Source of the DNA: Streptomyces sp. CB01580
GTDB taxonomy: Bacteria; Actinomycetota; Actinomycetes; Streptomycetales; Streptomycetaceae
DNA: 64,000 nucleotides
Reading direction: 5' to 3'
Assembly (NCBI RefSeq): GCF_001905795.1
Contig: NZ_LIXJ01000014.1
Coordinates: 117,266-181,265, forward strand
How positions within the stretch are numbered: position 1 is the first letter of the stretch; each line of letters opens with the position of its first letter. The position numbers and the translations under genes were made by a program. Shown here in pieces: positions 1 to 8,315 of this stretch. Below the pieces are notes generated by a model that worked only from the letters and a program-made list of their open reading frames with translations, made no database searches and was not told where the DNA came from.

Positions 1-870
1 TTCGGGCAGGTGAAGGCCGACAAGGCGCTGCTGGTGCAGGACACCCGGACCGGGGACCACTACACGGACACGCTGCGGGCGGCGTTCACCTCGCTGGTGA
101 AGGGCACCCGTTACGAGCCTCAGCTGTTCACCTCGCGCAGCGACCCGAACGACGAGGGCACCACGGCCAACACGTTCCAGCAGATCACGCACCTGATCTG
201 CGACACGGACGCGGACACGGTGTTCTTCGCCGGACGCCACACCCAGCTGCGGCAGTTCATCAACGCGCTCGGGTCCCGGGGCTGCCAGAGGCGCCCGTTC
301 ACGATCCTGACCGGCGACGAGGGCTCGTACCTCGGCAGCGACGAGAAGCTCGACCGGGGCGCGCTGCGCCGCGGGGTGACGGTGCGCTACGCGTCCCTGG
401 CGCATCCGGACACCTGGACGACCACGGAACAGAAGGGAAAAGGGAAGTCGCTCACTGGCGGCTCCCCGGCGGACTACCGGAACTTCCTGGACCTGCTGGC
501 CGCGGTGGCGCGCAGGCCCGTGGGCCCGATCGGGCCGACCGGGCACCAGGACCTGACGGACGGGCAGGTCATCATCGCGTACGACGCGCTGTCGCTGGCG
601 GTGCGCGGCATCCGGCAGGCGACCCCGGAGGGCAAGCTGCTGCCCCGGCCCGCGGACGTGGGCGAGCAGTGGCCGCGGGTGAAGGGATCGTTGCGAGTGC
701 CGGGGGCCGGCGGCTGGATCTGCCTGGACAACCACGGGAACCCGTACAACAAGGCGGTGCCGGTGGTGGAGCTGGCGCCGGAGGACGCCCGTCAGCGGTT
801 CGTGGCGATCGCCTGGCCGGAGGGGACGCCTCCGGGCCCGAGCTGCCTGCCGCCGTCCTCGGGGCCGTGA
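1..870 (+). CDS. Type I solute-binding protein, ABC-transporter-like (5' end outside window)
   Basis: The frame is open from base 1, so this is the C-terminal 289 codons of a longer gene ending in TGA. The strand-helix pattern (a KALLVQD strand, then DTDADTVFFAGR followed by a helix, then a late YDALSLAV helix) fits a type I periplasmic-binding fold of the branched-chain amino-acid/LivJ kind. Streptomyces has many such proteins, some in place of true transporter components. The ligand cannot be told from this part, and no permease or ATPase gene follows. The N-terminal signal or anchor lies outside the window. Confidence 0.7.
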   Translation, partial: FGQVKADKALLVQDTRTGDHYTDTLRAAFTSLVKGTRYEPQLFTSRSDPNDEGTTANTFQQITHLICDTDADTVFFAGRHTQLRQFINALGSRGCQRRPFTILTGDEGSYLGSDEKLDRGALRRGVTVRYASLAHPDTWTTTEQKGKGKSLTGGSPADYRNFLDLLAAVARRPVGPIGPTGHQDLTDGQVIIAYDALSLAVRGIRQATPEGKLLPRPADVGEQWPRVKGSLRVPGAGGWICLDNHGNPYNKAVPVVELAPEDARQRFVAIAWPEGTPPGPSCLPPSSGP

Positions 871-933
871 GCCGCGTACGGCCGTGCGCCGCGTCGGGCC
901 CCGCACGACGCGGACCCGCCGCCCACGCCCGCC

Positions 934-1458
934 TCACGCCCCGGCCGCGTACTCCTCGCGCAGTCCCGCCCAGCGCACCGGCGTCCATCTCGACCAGTCG
1001 GCGGGGCAGCCGTCCAGCGCGTCCGTGAGATAGCGGAAGTGGTCGTGCCAGCCGGCGAGGCAGTCCAGGCGCAGCGCGTCGTCGCCCCGGATCTCGTTGG
1101 TGAAGCGCAGCAGCACATGGTCGCCGCGCGGCGGTTCCAGATGGAAGCGGACGCGGCCGTGCGGTCCTTCGAGGGTGTATTCGGCGACCCGCTCGACGTC
1201 CCAGGCGGTGACGGTGCCCGAGGCGACGGTGGCGCTCCCGTCGGGGCCGGTGTTCAGCCAGCGCAGCGTGATCGCCCCGCCGACGCGTGGTTCGAACGTG
1301 TCGGCGGCGGCCAGCCAGCCGGGCAGCCCCTCGGCGCTGGCGACGGCCGTCCACACCTTGGGGACGGGGTGGGGCAGCCGGAGCAGGAAATGCAGGACGT
1401 GCAGGTCGCCGTGGGTCTCGCTGGTGCCGTGCTCGATGACGGGGGTCGCATCGGTCAT
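934..1458 (-). CDS. SRPBCC (AHSA1-like) domain protein
   Basis: This encodes 174 residues, the usual size of a single START/Bet v 1-like domain. The N-terminal half has the family pattern of a first strand, a PHPVPKVWTAV helix, then LPGWLAAADTFEPRVGG, followed by alternating strands (AITLRWL, VRFHLEPP, HVLLRFTNEI) and a long C-terminal helix starting near CLAGWHDHFRYL. Members bind hydrophobic ligands or assist Hsp90-type chaperones. Many Streptomyces copies have no assigned role, and no ligand can be inferred here. The gene starts 94 bases beyond the ccsB terminator hairpin, so it is probably transcribed separately from the cytochrome c operon. Confidence 0.75.
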   Translation of the reverse strand: MTDATPVIEHGTSETHGDLHVLHFLLRLPHPVPKVWTAVASAEGLPGWLAAADTFEPRVGGAITLRWLNTGPDGSATVASGTVTAWDVERVAEYTLEGPHGRVRFHLEPPRGDHVLLRFTNEIRGDDALRLDCLAGWHDHFRYLTDALDGCPADWSRWTPVRWAGLREEYAAGA

Positions 1459-1506
1459 GGTTCCAGCGTGGCCCGCAGGTGCGCGATCCGCACCCGTGCA
1501 CGAACG

Positions 1507-1552
1507 AGGACCGGCCCCGCCGTCCCCGTGCGGGGACGACGGGGCCGGTCCT
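1507..1552 (-). terminator. Terminator of the resA-ccdA-resB-ccsB operon
   Basis: A 22-base arm (1507-1528) pairs with 1531-1552 around a 2-base loop with one mismatch. It lies 23 bases past the ccsB stop. The stem is almost all G/C, and no long U tract follows, as is common for Streptomyces terminators. Confidence 0.85.
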
Positions 1553-1575
1553 CTGACGGCCGCGCGGGTGCGTCG

Positions 1576-2682
1576 TCAGACGCCCGCGTAGGAGTGCTTG
1601 CCGTTGACGAAGATGTTCACGCCGTAGTAGTTGAACAGCCAGCAGCCGAAGGCGAGGAGTGCCAGGTAGGCGGCCTTGCGGCCCTTCCACCCGGCCGTGG
1701 CGCGGGCGTGCAGGTAGCTGGCGTACGCGACCCAGGTGATGAAGGACCAGACCTCCTTGGGGTCCCAGCCCCAGTAGCGGCCCCACGCGTCACCGGCCCA
1801 GATGGCGCCCGCGATGATCGTGAACGTCCACAGCGGGAACACCGCGGCGTTGATGCGGTACGAGAACTTGTCGAGCGAACCGGCGGCCGGCAGCCGGGAG
1901 AGCACGGACCGGGCGAACGCCCCCGGCTTCCCGCCGGCCGCCAGCTTGGCCTCGTAGCTGTCGCGGAAGAGGTAGAGCAGGGTGGCGACCGCGCCGATGT
2001 AGAAGACGGCACCGCAGAGGATGGCGGTGGAGACGTGGATCCACAGCCAGTACGAGTGCAGCGCGGGCACCAGCTGGTCGCTGGCCGTGTAGAGCAGCGT
2101 GGTCGCGACGCCGAGGTCCAGCAGGACGGTGGTGACCAGGAGCAGCCCCATCCAGCGGACGTTCTTCCCCAGCGCGAGGAGGACCAGGTACGTGCCGACC
2201 GCCACCGTGGAGAAGGTGATGGAGAACTCGTACATGTTGCCCCAGGGGGCGCGCTGCACGGACATCGCGCGGGCGACGACGCCGCCCGCCTGGACGAGGA
2301 AGGCGACGATGGTCAGGGAGATCGCGATGCGCCCGTACAGGTCGCCCTTGAACGTGCCGCCGGCCGCGCCGGGCCCGTCCGGGACGTCCCGGGAGCCCGC
2401 GGCGGCGCGCGTGACGATCTTCGGGCGGTCGAGCACGGCGGTGCCGCCGCCCTGCTGGGCGACCCGCACCTGCACTGCGGCACCCGCACCCGCACCGGCG
2501 CCCTCGGCCCCTGCCTGTGCCCCGGTCAGGGCGGCGGCGGTGCGGCCGACCTTGCTGCGGCTGCCGAACACCCATTCCGCGATGTGCGCGAAGAAGGCCA
2601 GGGTGTAGACGGCCATCGACGAATAGATCAGCACATTGCTGGTGTTCGCCAGGCTCTCGTTGGTTGCGGCGGCGAGATTCAC
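1576..2682 (-). CDS. ccsB: Cytochrome c maturation protein CcsB (ResC-type haem handling)
   Basis: CcsB with ResB forms the System II synthase that exports haem and attaches it to apocytochrome c outside the membrane. The 368-residue product has a hydrophobic helix near residues 14-36, a polar linker, then many membrane helices. The WWD-type signature WGWDPKEVW is present near residues 304-312, with conserved His residues in flanking segments. The GTG start is chosen because its GTGA overlaps the resB stop and AAGGGGCTGGGAA lies just upstream; the longer open frame upstream is only resB read in another frame. It is the last gene of the operon. Confidence 0.93.
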   Translation of the reverse strand: MNLAAATNESLANTSNVLIYSSMAVYTLAFFAHIAEWVFGSRSKVGRTAAALTGAQAGAEGAGAGAGAAVQVRVAQQGGGTAVLDRPKIVTRAAAGSRDVPDGPGAAGGTFKGDLYGRIAISLTIVAFLVQAGGVVARAMSVQRAPWGNMYEFSITFSTVAVGTYLVLLALGKNVRWMGLLLVTTVLLDLGVATTLLYTASDQLVPALHSYWLWIHVSTAILCGAVFYIGAVATLLYLFRDSYEAKLAAGGKPGAFARSVLSRLPAAGSLDKFSYRINAAVFPLWTFTIIAGAIWAGDAWGRYWGWDPKEVWSFITWVAYASYLHARATAGWKGRKAAYLALLAFGCWLFNYYGVNIFVNGKHSYAGV

Positions 2683-4478
2683 TTCCCAGCCCCTTCGGCA
2701 GGTTCTTCGGAGGATTCTTCGACGGAGTCGGGGCCCGGCCCGCCGGGCCGCCCCTCGTCCGTGTCCGGGTCGGGCGCGTCGCCGTCGGAACCGGTGGGCG
2801 CCGGGTCGGGCGCGGTGGGCGCCCGGTCGTGGAGCGTGAGGGCGAGATCGGCCAGTTCCTCGGAGAGCCTGGCGGACTCGCTGCGGCCGAGGCCGCCCAT
2901 CTCGACGACGGTGACGCCGTCGGCGCCGCGCACGGCCCGCACCCAGACCCGTCGCCGCTGGATGAACAGCGAGGCGGCGAGCCCGGCGATCGCGGCGGCC
3001 GAACCGCCGAGGGCCCAGCCGCTGGCGGGCTGCTCGGAGATCTGGAAGCTGGCCCACTCCTCGACGCCCACGAAGGTGATCGAGGCCGCGCCGTCGGGCA
3101 GCTTCATCGTGTCGCCGACCGCGAGGCGCTGCTTGAGGTCGCCGTTCTCGCCGTCCTTGAACGGCTTCATCTTCGTCTTGTCCAGCTGGTACACGTTCTG
3201 CGCCAGTCCGGAGTCGGGTCCGAGGTAGCCGTGGTAGGCGTTGAGCGCGAGCACGGGCATGTCCGCGGCCGGGAACTGGGAGAACATCGTGCCCTTGCCG
3301 TCACCCGCGAAGGTCGGCACGAAGAACGCCTGGAAGCCCAGCTGGGTCTTCTTGCCGCTCTTGTCCCGGTAGCCGTCCAGCACCTTGATCGCGCCGGTCG
3401 AGGTGATGTTGTTGTCGATCGGCAGCAGCGGCACGGCGTTCCGGTAGACCTCCTTGCCGGAGGCGTCCTTGACGGAGACGACCGGCGCGTAGCCGTGCGC
3501 GTTCAGATAGACCTTGGTGCCGTCGACGACGAGCGGCTCGTTGACCCTGATGACGGTCTTCCGCGGCTTGCCGTACGCGCCCTTCTCGTACGTCACACGG
3601 GCCTCGAAGGTCCGCGCCGTACCCTTCTGCGGGCCGCTGCGCTCGTACGTGCCGACGAAGTCGTCGAGCTTGAAGCTGAACGGGGCGAGCCCGTCGTAGT
3701 CGAACAGCGACCCGGACTTGAAGTCGTCGTACTGGGTCAGCGTGTTGGAGAAGCCGTCGCCCTCGACGATCAGCTTGGCGCCCTCGGACTTGAAGAGCTG
3801 GCCGTAGCCGAACGCCACCAGCATCACGATCAGGGAGACGTGGAAGAGCAGGTTCCCGGCCTCGCGCAGGTACCCCTTCTCCGCGGCGACCGCGTCCCCC
3901 ACCACGTGGGCCCGGAAGCGGCGCCCGCGCAGCGTGGCGAGCGCGGCCTCGCGGACCTGCTCGGGCTCGGCCTCGGTGCGCCAGGTGGTGTACGCGGGCA
4001 GCCGGGTCAGGCGCTTGGGGGCGCCCGGCGGACGGCTGCGCAGCTGGCCGATGAACTGGCCGGTGCGCGGCACGATGCAGCCGATGAGCGAGATGAACAG
4101 CAGGATGTAGATCGCGGAGAACCACACCGAGCTGTAGACGTCGAAGAACTGGAGCTTCTCGTAGATCGGCGTGAGGGTGGTGTGGGCCTCCTTGAAGGCC
4201 TGCACCTTCAGCTCGTCAACGCTGTTCTGCGGGATCAGCGAGCCGGGGACGGCACCGAGCGACAGCAGGAAGAGCAGGATCAGCGCGACCCGCATGGAGG
4301 TGAGCTGGCGCCAGAACCAGCGGGCCCAGCCGATGACCCCCATGGCCGGCAGAGCTGCCGCGCTCTCCTCCCGGGGCGCGGTGGAGAGCTGGGAGCCGGC
4401 CGCGCCGAGTTCGGGGGCGCTCTCGTCGCGCCCCTTCTCCTCGTGCTCGCCGCTCGCGTTGGTCTTGGTCTTGCCCAT
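2679..4478 (-). CDS. resB: Cytochrome c biogenesis protein ResB
   Basis: ResB is the partner of CcsB in the membrane haem lyase. The 599-residue protein has a charged cytoplasmic N-terminus, three hydrophobic segments in its first third (WFWRQLTSMRVALILLF; VWFSAIYILLFISLIGC; LLFHVSLIVMLVAFGYG), a large extracytoplasmic domain, a last membrane helix near residue 495 (AIAGLAASLFI) and an acidic/proline-rich tail. Length and topology are typical of actinobacterial ResB. GAGGT precedes the ATG, which begins 6 bases after the ccdA stop. The stop overlaps the ccsB start, so translation is probably coupled. Confidence 0.93.
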   Translation of the reverse strand: MGKTKTNASGEHEEKGRDESAPELGAAGSQLSTAPREESAAALPAMGVIGWARWFWRQLTSMRVALILLFLLSLGAVPGSLIPQNSVDELKVQAFKEAHTTLTPIYEKLQFFDVYSSVWFSAIYILLFISLIGCIVPRTGQFIGQLRSRPPGAPKRLTRLPAYTTWRTEAEPEQVREAALATLRGRRFRAHVVGDAVAAEKGYLREAGNLLFHVSLIVMLVAFGYGQLFKSEGAKLIVEGDGFSNTLTQYDDFKSGSLFDYDGLAPFSFKLDDFVGTYERSGPQKGTARTFEARVTYEKGAYGKPRKTVIRVNEPLVVDGTKVYLNAHGYAPVVSVKDASGKEVYRNAVPLLPIDNNITSTGAIKVLDGYRDKSGKKTQLGFQAFFVPTFAGDGKGTMFSQFPAADMPVLALNAYHGYLGPDSGLAQNVYQLDKTKMKPFKDGENGDLKQRLAVGDTMKLPDGAASITFVGVEEWASFQISEQPASGWALGGSAAAIAGLAASLFIQRRRVWVRAVRGADGVTVVEMGGLGRSESARLSEELADLALTLHDRAPTAPDPAPTGSDGDAPDPDTDEGRPGGPGPDSVEESSEEPAEGAGK

Positions 4479-4484
4479 GGAACC

Positions 4485-5249
4485 TCAGATCCCCACCGTG
4501 AAGCCGTCGGACCAGCCCTGCATCATCTGCATCAGGTCGGCCCACAGACCGGTCAGCAGGAGCAGACCGGTCACGATCATCATCGCGCCGCCGATCCGCA
4601 TGACCCATGCGTAGTGGCGCTTGACCCAGCCGAACGCACCGAGCGCCTTGCGGAAGGCGACCGCGGCGAGCACGAAGGGCACGCCCAGCCCCAGGCAGTA
4701 CGCGACGGTCAGGAGCGCCCCGCGTCCGGCGGTGCCCTGCTCCATCGCGAGGATGCTCACCGAGCTGAGCGTGGGCCCGAGACAGGGCGTCCAGCCGATC
4801 CCGAAGAGGGCGCCCAGCAAGGGCGCCCCGGCCAGTCCGCTCACCGGCCGTTTGTGGATACGGAACTCGCGCTGGGTCATCCAGGGCATCAGCCCCATGA
4901 AGAAGATCCCCATCAGGATCATCAGCACGCCGAGGATCTTGGAGAGGACCTCGCTGTGCTCCTGGAGGGTCTGGCCGAAGAAGCCGAAGAGTGCGCCGCC
5001 GGAGACGAACACGGCGGTGAAGCCGAGCACGAACAGCGAGGCGCCCGCGACCATGCGGCCCCGCCTGGCCTGAGCCAGGTCGGTGCCGCTGACGCCGGTG
5101 ACGTACGAGAGGTAGCCGGGGACCAGGGGCAGGACGCACGGCGAGAAGAACGAGACGAGCCCGCCGAGCACCGCGAGGGGCAGGGCGACGATCAGCGCCC
5201 CGCTCATCACGGTCTCGTTCTGTGCCGGAAGCGCGGCGAGGGTGAGCAC
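4485..5249 (-). CDS. ccdA: Thiol-disulfide carrier CcdA (DsbD-like membrane protein)
   Basis: CcdA moves reducing equivalents from cytoplasmic thioredoxin across the membrane to ResA. The 254-residue, six-helix protein has both family cysteine motifs: SFFSPCVLPLVPGY in helix 1 and GWTPCLGPTLSS in helix 4. The GTG start lies 4 bases after the resA stop, with GAGAAGTGA as the ribosome site. A second possible start is the ATG of MSGALIVA, 14 codons in. It sits between resA and resB, as expected for a System II operon. Confidence 0.93.
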   Translation of the reverse strand: MLTLAALPAQNETVMSGALIVALPLAVLGGLVSFFSPCVLPLVPGYLSYVTGVSGTDLAQARRGRMVAGASLFVLGFTAVFVSGGALFGFFGQTLQEHSEVLSKILGVLMILMGIFFMGLMPWMTQREFRIHKRPVSGLAGAPLLGALFGIGWTPCLGPTLSSVSILAMEQGTAGRGALLTVAYCLGLGVPFVLAAVAFRKALGAFGWVKRHYAWVMRIGGAMMIVTGLLLLTGLWADLMQMMQGWSDGFTVGI

Positions 5250-5253
5250 GGAG

Positions 5254-5865
5254 TCACTTCTCCGCGATCAGCGGGTCGATCATCTCGTGCAGCTTCTCGG
5301 CGTCGAGCGCGACCAGGGAACGGGCGGCGATCCTCCCGTCCCGGTCCAGGACCACGGTCGAGGGGATGGCCTGCGGGTTCAGCGTGCCCTTGGGGAAGCG
5401 GAGCATCAGCTTACCGGTCGGGTCGAAGAAGCTCGGGTACGGGACGCCGTAGTCCTTCTCAAAGCTCACCGCGGGACCCTTCTGCGCGTCCCGCGTGTTG
5501 ATCCCGACGAACTCGACGCCCTTGTCCTTCGTCTCCTTCGCCACCCGGGAGAAGTACTGGGCCTCCAGCCGGCAGGGACCGCACCAGGAGCCCCATACGT
5601 TCAGCACGACGACCTTGCCCTTGAAATCGGCGACGTCGAGCTGCTTGCCGTCGAGGGTCTCCCCGTCGAGCTTCGGGGCGGGCTTGCGGTCCCCCTTGTC
5701 GACGGTGGAGATCCCGCCGCTGCCCGTGACGAAGTTCGTGCTGCCCCCACCGCCGACCTTTTCGTCGTTCCCGCCGCACGCGGTCAGCGTGAGGGCGAGT
5801 GCGACGGTCGCCGCGGGGGCGGCGAGCAGGATGAAGCGGCGTCGAGATGCCCGGCCATAGCTCAT
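5254..5865 (-). CDS. resA: ResA-type thioredoxin-like lipoprotein
   Basis: This is the extracytoplasmic thioredoxin that reduces apocytochrome c CXXCH cysteines before haem attachment. The 203-residue product has an Arg-rich N-terminus (RASRRRF), a hydrophobic core and a lipobox LTAC, then a TlpA/ResA fold. The active site is WGSWCGPCR near residues 92-100, and the cis-proline region (GTLNPQAIPST) follows. It is the first gene of the operon and reads directly into ccdA. A Rex-operator-like palindrome overlaps the start codon region (5864-5881). Confidence 0.92.
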   Translation of the reverse strand: MSYGRASRRRFILLAAPAATVALALTLTACGGNDEKVGGGGSTNFVTGSGGISTVDKGDRKPAPKLDGETLDGKQLDVADFKGKVVVLNVWGSWCGPCRLEAQYFSRVAKETKDKGVEFVGINTRDAQKGPAVSFEKDYGVPYPSFFDPTGKLMLRFPKGTLNPQAIPSTVVLDRDGRIAARSLVALDAEKLHEMIDPLIAEK

Positions 5866-5881
5866 GTGAAAAGTTTCGCAT
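5864..5881. promoter_or_regulatory. Degenerate Rex-operator-like palindrome before resA
   Basis: The sequence ATGTGAAAAGTTTCGCAT matches the remembered Rex consensus TTGTGAA-N4-TTCACAA at 11 of 14 fixed positions. It touches the resA ATG, a position where a repressor could block transcription. Binding is an inference; the match is clearly weaker than the site before rex. Confidence 0.35.
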
Positions 5882-5932
5882 GGCGGTTCCGGCGATCTCG
5901 GGCACCCCCCTCAGTGCCCGTAACGCCCCTTG

Positions 5933-7174
5933 TCAGGCTTTTTTAAAGAAGGCGTTCCAGCCGCCTTCGGGCGCCTGTCCGACACCCAGCGTGCGGAGCT
6001 TGTCGAGCACGGCCGGGGTCTGTACGTCGAGCCAGTCGACGAACTGCTTGAAGGAGACCAGCCGTACATCCGGCTTGTCGGCGATCTTCTTGATCGTTTC
6101 CTCGACCGCGTCCATGTAGATGCCGCCGTTCCACTCCTCGAAGTGGTTTCCGATGTAGAACGGAGCGCGATTCGTCGTGTACGCGCGGTCGAATCCCGCG
6201 AGATAGGACCCGGTGGCCTGTTTGCGCCATCCCGGATAACGGGACGGCATCCCCTTGGTCGAATTCTGCGACTGGTTGGCGAGGATGTTGTAGTCCATCG
6301 AGAGGACCTCGAAGCTGTGCCCGGGGAAGGGCATGGCCTGCAGCGGCAGGTCCCAGATGCCCTGCCGCTTCTGCGGCCACACCTGCGTCCCGCCGGGGGA
6401 ACTGGCGTCGTAGCGCCAGCCCATCTTCTTGGCCGTGGGCAGCAGGTTGTCCTGACCGAGCAGACAGGGGGTACGGGCGCCGACCAGTTCCTTGCGGTAG
6501 TCGAAGGGCAGCGGATCGAGATCGGTCCAGCCGGTATTGGTGCGCCATTGGGTGACGAAGGAGATCGCCTGGTCGATTTCGCTCTGCCACTGGGCGGGTG
6601 TCCAGTTCGCGACCGATCCGGAACCGGCACAGAAATGCCCGTTGAAGTGAGTGCCGATCTCGTGTCCGTCGAACCACGCCTGACGGACGTACTTCATCGT
6701 CTCCTTGATGTGGTCATCGGTGAGGTAACCGATGTCGGAGGCGCCGACCGCGTTGTTGGGCGGCCGGTACTTGGACTTCTTCGACTCGGGCAGCAGATAG
6801 AGACCGGAGAGGAAGAAGGTCATCGCCGCGTCATGGTTCTTGGCGAGTTCCAGAAAACGCGGGAAGAGCCCGTTGCCGACCTCGCCCGCCCCGTCCCAGG
6901 AAAAGATCACGAACTGCGGCGGCGTCTGTCCGGGTTCGAGCGGGACCGGCGCCGGGGGCTGGTGCGGCTGCTTGCCGGTGTCCGCGGTGGAACCATCCCC
7001 GATCAGCCGGACGTCCTTCTTCGCGGGACCGGTCCCCCGGCCGCGCCCGTCGGTGCCCTTCCCCTCCGTGGCCCCGGCCTGCTCCGTCCCGGAGGAGCTG
7101 CATCCCGCCAGACCGATGGCGGCGGCGGCCCCAAGTCCGGCTCCGAGCAAACCCCTTCGGCTGATCTCGCGCAT
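5933..7174 (-). CDS. Polysaccharide-deacetylase-like (NodB fold) lipoprotein
   Basis: The 413-residue protein starts with a twin-arginine-like signal (ISRRGLLGAG) and a lipobox LAGC, so it is probably exported by Tat and lipid-anchored. Residues 30-70 are low-complexity. The NodB-like domain follows: FSWDGAGE in place of the canonical TFDDG, and HEIGTHFNGHF as the HxxxxH metal motif. This suggests a metal-dependent sugar de-N-acetylase acting on cell-wall or extracellular glycans, but motif 1 is atypical and the substrate is unknown. GGGGA precedes the ATG. It stands alone between the resA operon and the hemL operon. Confidence 0.75.
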   Translation of the reverse strand: MREISRRGLLGAGLGAAAAIGLAGCSSSGTEQAGATEGKGTDGRGRGTGPAKKDVRLIGDGSTADTGKQPHQPPAPVPLEPGQTPPQFVIFSWDGAGEVGNGLFPRFLELAKNHDAAMTFFLSGLYLLPESKKSKYRPPNNAVGASDIGYLTDDHIKETMKYVRQAWFDGHEIGTHFNGHFCAGSGSVANWTPAQWQSEIDQAISFVTQWRTNTGWTDLDPLPFDYRKELVGARTPCLLGQDNLLPTAKKMGWRYDASSPGGTQVWPQKRQGIWDLPLQAMPFPGHSFEVLSMDYNILANQSQNSTKGMPSRYPGWRKQATGSYLAGFDRAYTTNRAPFYIGNHFEEWNGGIYMDAVEETIKKIADKPDVRLVSFKQFVDWLDVQTPAVLDKLRTLGVGQAPEGGWNAFFKKA

Positions 7175-7405
7175 GCGTTCCCCATCTGCGGTCGTTTTGC
7201 CTGAAGTCCATACAAACTGGCGAAGGCTTAGATGGCGGAAACAGCACGGGGGTTCCGCGATTTAGCACAAAGTTCATTGCGGCACCAGAGCCCGAAGGTG
7301 ATCGAACACACAGTCCAAGAACTGTCCCGTCATCCGTGGCGGATCAGCGCGCGGCGTGGCGTCGGACGTGGTGCGTCGCAGGACGCACGAGCGCCCGCGT
7401 ACGAA

Positions 7406-7537
7406 ACGGGGCGCAGCGCGTACGGGAGGCGGCAGGGCACCACCGCGGGCGCGGCGCGGGCATCGTCGAACGGGACGGGACGCAGCGCGTACGGGACGGG
7501 GCGGAGCACCACGGGAGCGCGGGCATCGTCGAACGGG
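7406..7537. repeat. Two-copy tandem duplication of about 69/63 bp
   Basis: The block 7406-7474 recurs as 7475-7537 with a 6-base loss. The subsequence gcgcgggcatcgtcgaacgg is identical in both copies (7454 and 7517). A third partial start follows and runs into the terminator hairpin. I see no convincing gene in the 439 bases between the deacetylase start and the phosphatase stop. Confidence 0.8.
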
Positions 7538-7581
7538 ACGGGGCGGGTACCGGACCCACCGGTCCAGAACCCGCCCCGTCC
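7536..7581 (-). terminator. Terminator of the hemL-phosphatase operon
   Basis: The 13-base arms 7536-7548 and 7569-7581 are perfectly complementary, with a further ACCGG/CCGGT pairing inside the loop. The hairpin begins 32 bases past the phosphatase stop. Confidence 0.75.
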
Positions 7582-7613
7582 ACGCCGTCCCGAGCCCGCG
7601 CCCGGACGCCGGC

Positions 7614-8315
7614 TCAGGCACCGAACGCCTTCGACCTCCCCTTCACCGGCTTCGCCCCGGCCCGCAGATGCGGCGGCACCAGGTCCCGGGCCGGCTCGCT
7701 GTACCCGACCGACACGATCTTGTCGCCCTGGTAGGTGAAGCTGGTCAGCGACGCGAGCGTGCACTGACGCTTGCGCGGGTCGTGCCACAGCCGCCGCCGC
7801 TCCACGAAGCTCCGCACGATCCAGATCGGCAGCTGGTGGCTGACGCACACCGCCTCGTGGCCACGCGCCGCGTCCCGGGCGGCGTCCAGGGCGCGCATCA
7901 TCCGTACGACCTGCTCGATATACGGCTCGCCCCAGGACGGCCGGAACGGGTTCGTCAGGTGCTTCCAGTTGTCCGGCTTGCGCAGTGCCCCGTCGCCGAC
8001 GCCAAAGGTCTTGCCCTCGAAGACGTTGGCGGCCTCGATGAGCCGCTCGTCGGTGGCGATCTCCAGACCGTGCGACGCGGCGATCGGCGCGGCCGTCTCC
8101 TGGGCGCGCTCCAGCGGGGAGGCGACGACGTGGGTGATGTCGCGGCCCTTCAGGTGCCCGGCGACCCGGTCGGCCATCTCCCGGCCCAGCTCGGAGAGGT
8201 GGTAGCCGGGGCGGCGCCCGTAGAGCACGCCCTCCGGGTTGTGCACCTCGCCGTGCCGCATCAGGTGGACGACGGTGATGTCCTTGCCGCCCTCGCGGCT
8301 CGTGTTCTCGCTCAT
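7614..8315 (-). CDS. Histidine phosphatase (phosphoglycerate-mutase superfamily)
   Basis: The 233-residue protein begins its domain with HLMRHGEVHNPEG, carrying the phospho-accepting His of the RHG motif. A conserved Arg follows in VASPLERAQETA, and the second catalytic His is in AVCVSHQLPIW. These proteins hydrolyse or transfer phosphate on small metabolites, and the substrate is not inferable from sequence. The ATG overlaps the hemL stop (ATGA), so the two are translationally coupled, an arrangement I remember from other Streptomyces. A role linked to tetrapyrrole metabolism is only suggested by this coupling. Confidence 0.85.
   Translation of the reverse strand: MSENTSREGGKDITVVHLMRHGEVHNPEGVLYGRRPGYHLSELGREMADRVAGHLKGRDITHVVASPLERAQETAAPIAASHGLEIATDERLIEAANVFEGKTFGVGDGALRKPDNWKHLTNPFRPSWGEPYIEQVVRMMRALDAARDAARGHEAVCVSHQLPIWIVRSFVERRRLWHDPRKRQCTLASLTSFTYQGDKIVSVGYSEPARDLVPPHLRAGAKPVKGRSKAFGA

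Noticed and set aside
1039..5501. Very long open frames on the plus strand opposite the cytochrome c operon
   Set aside because: They are antisense to genes with clear family motifs. Their composition is Arg/Gly/Ala-rich nonsense typical of high-GC shadows.
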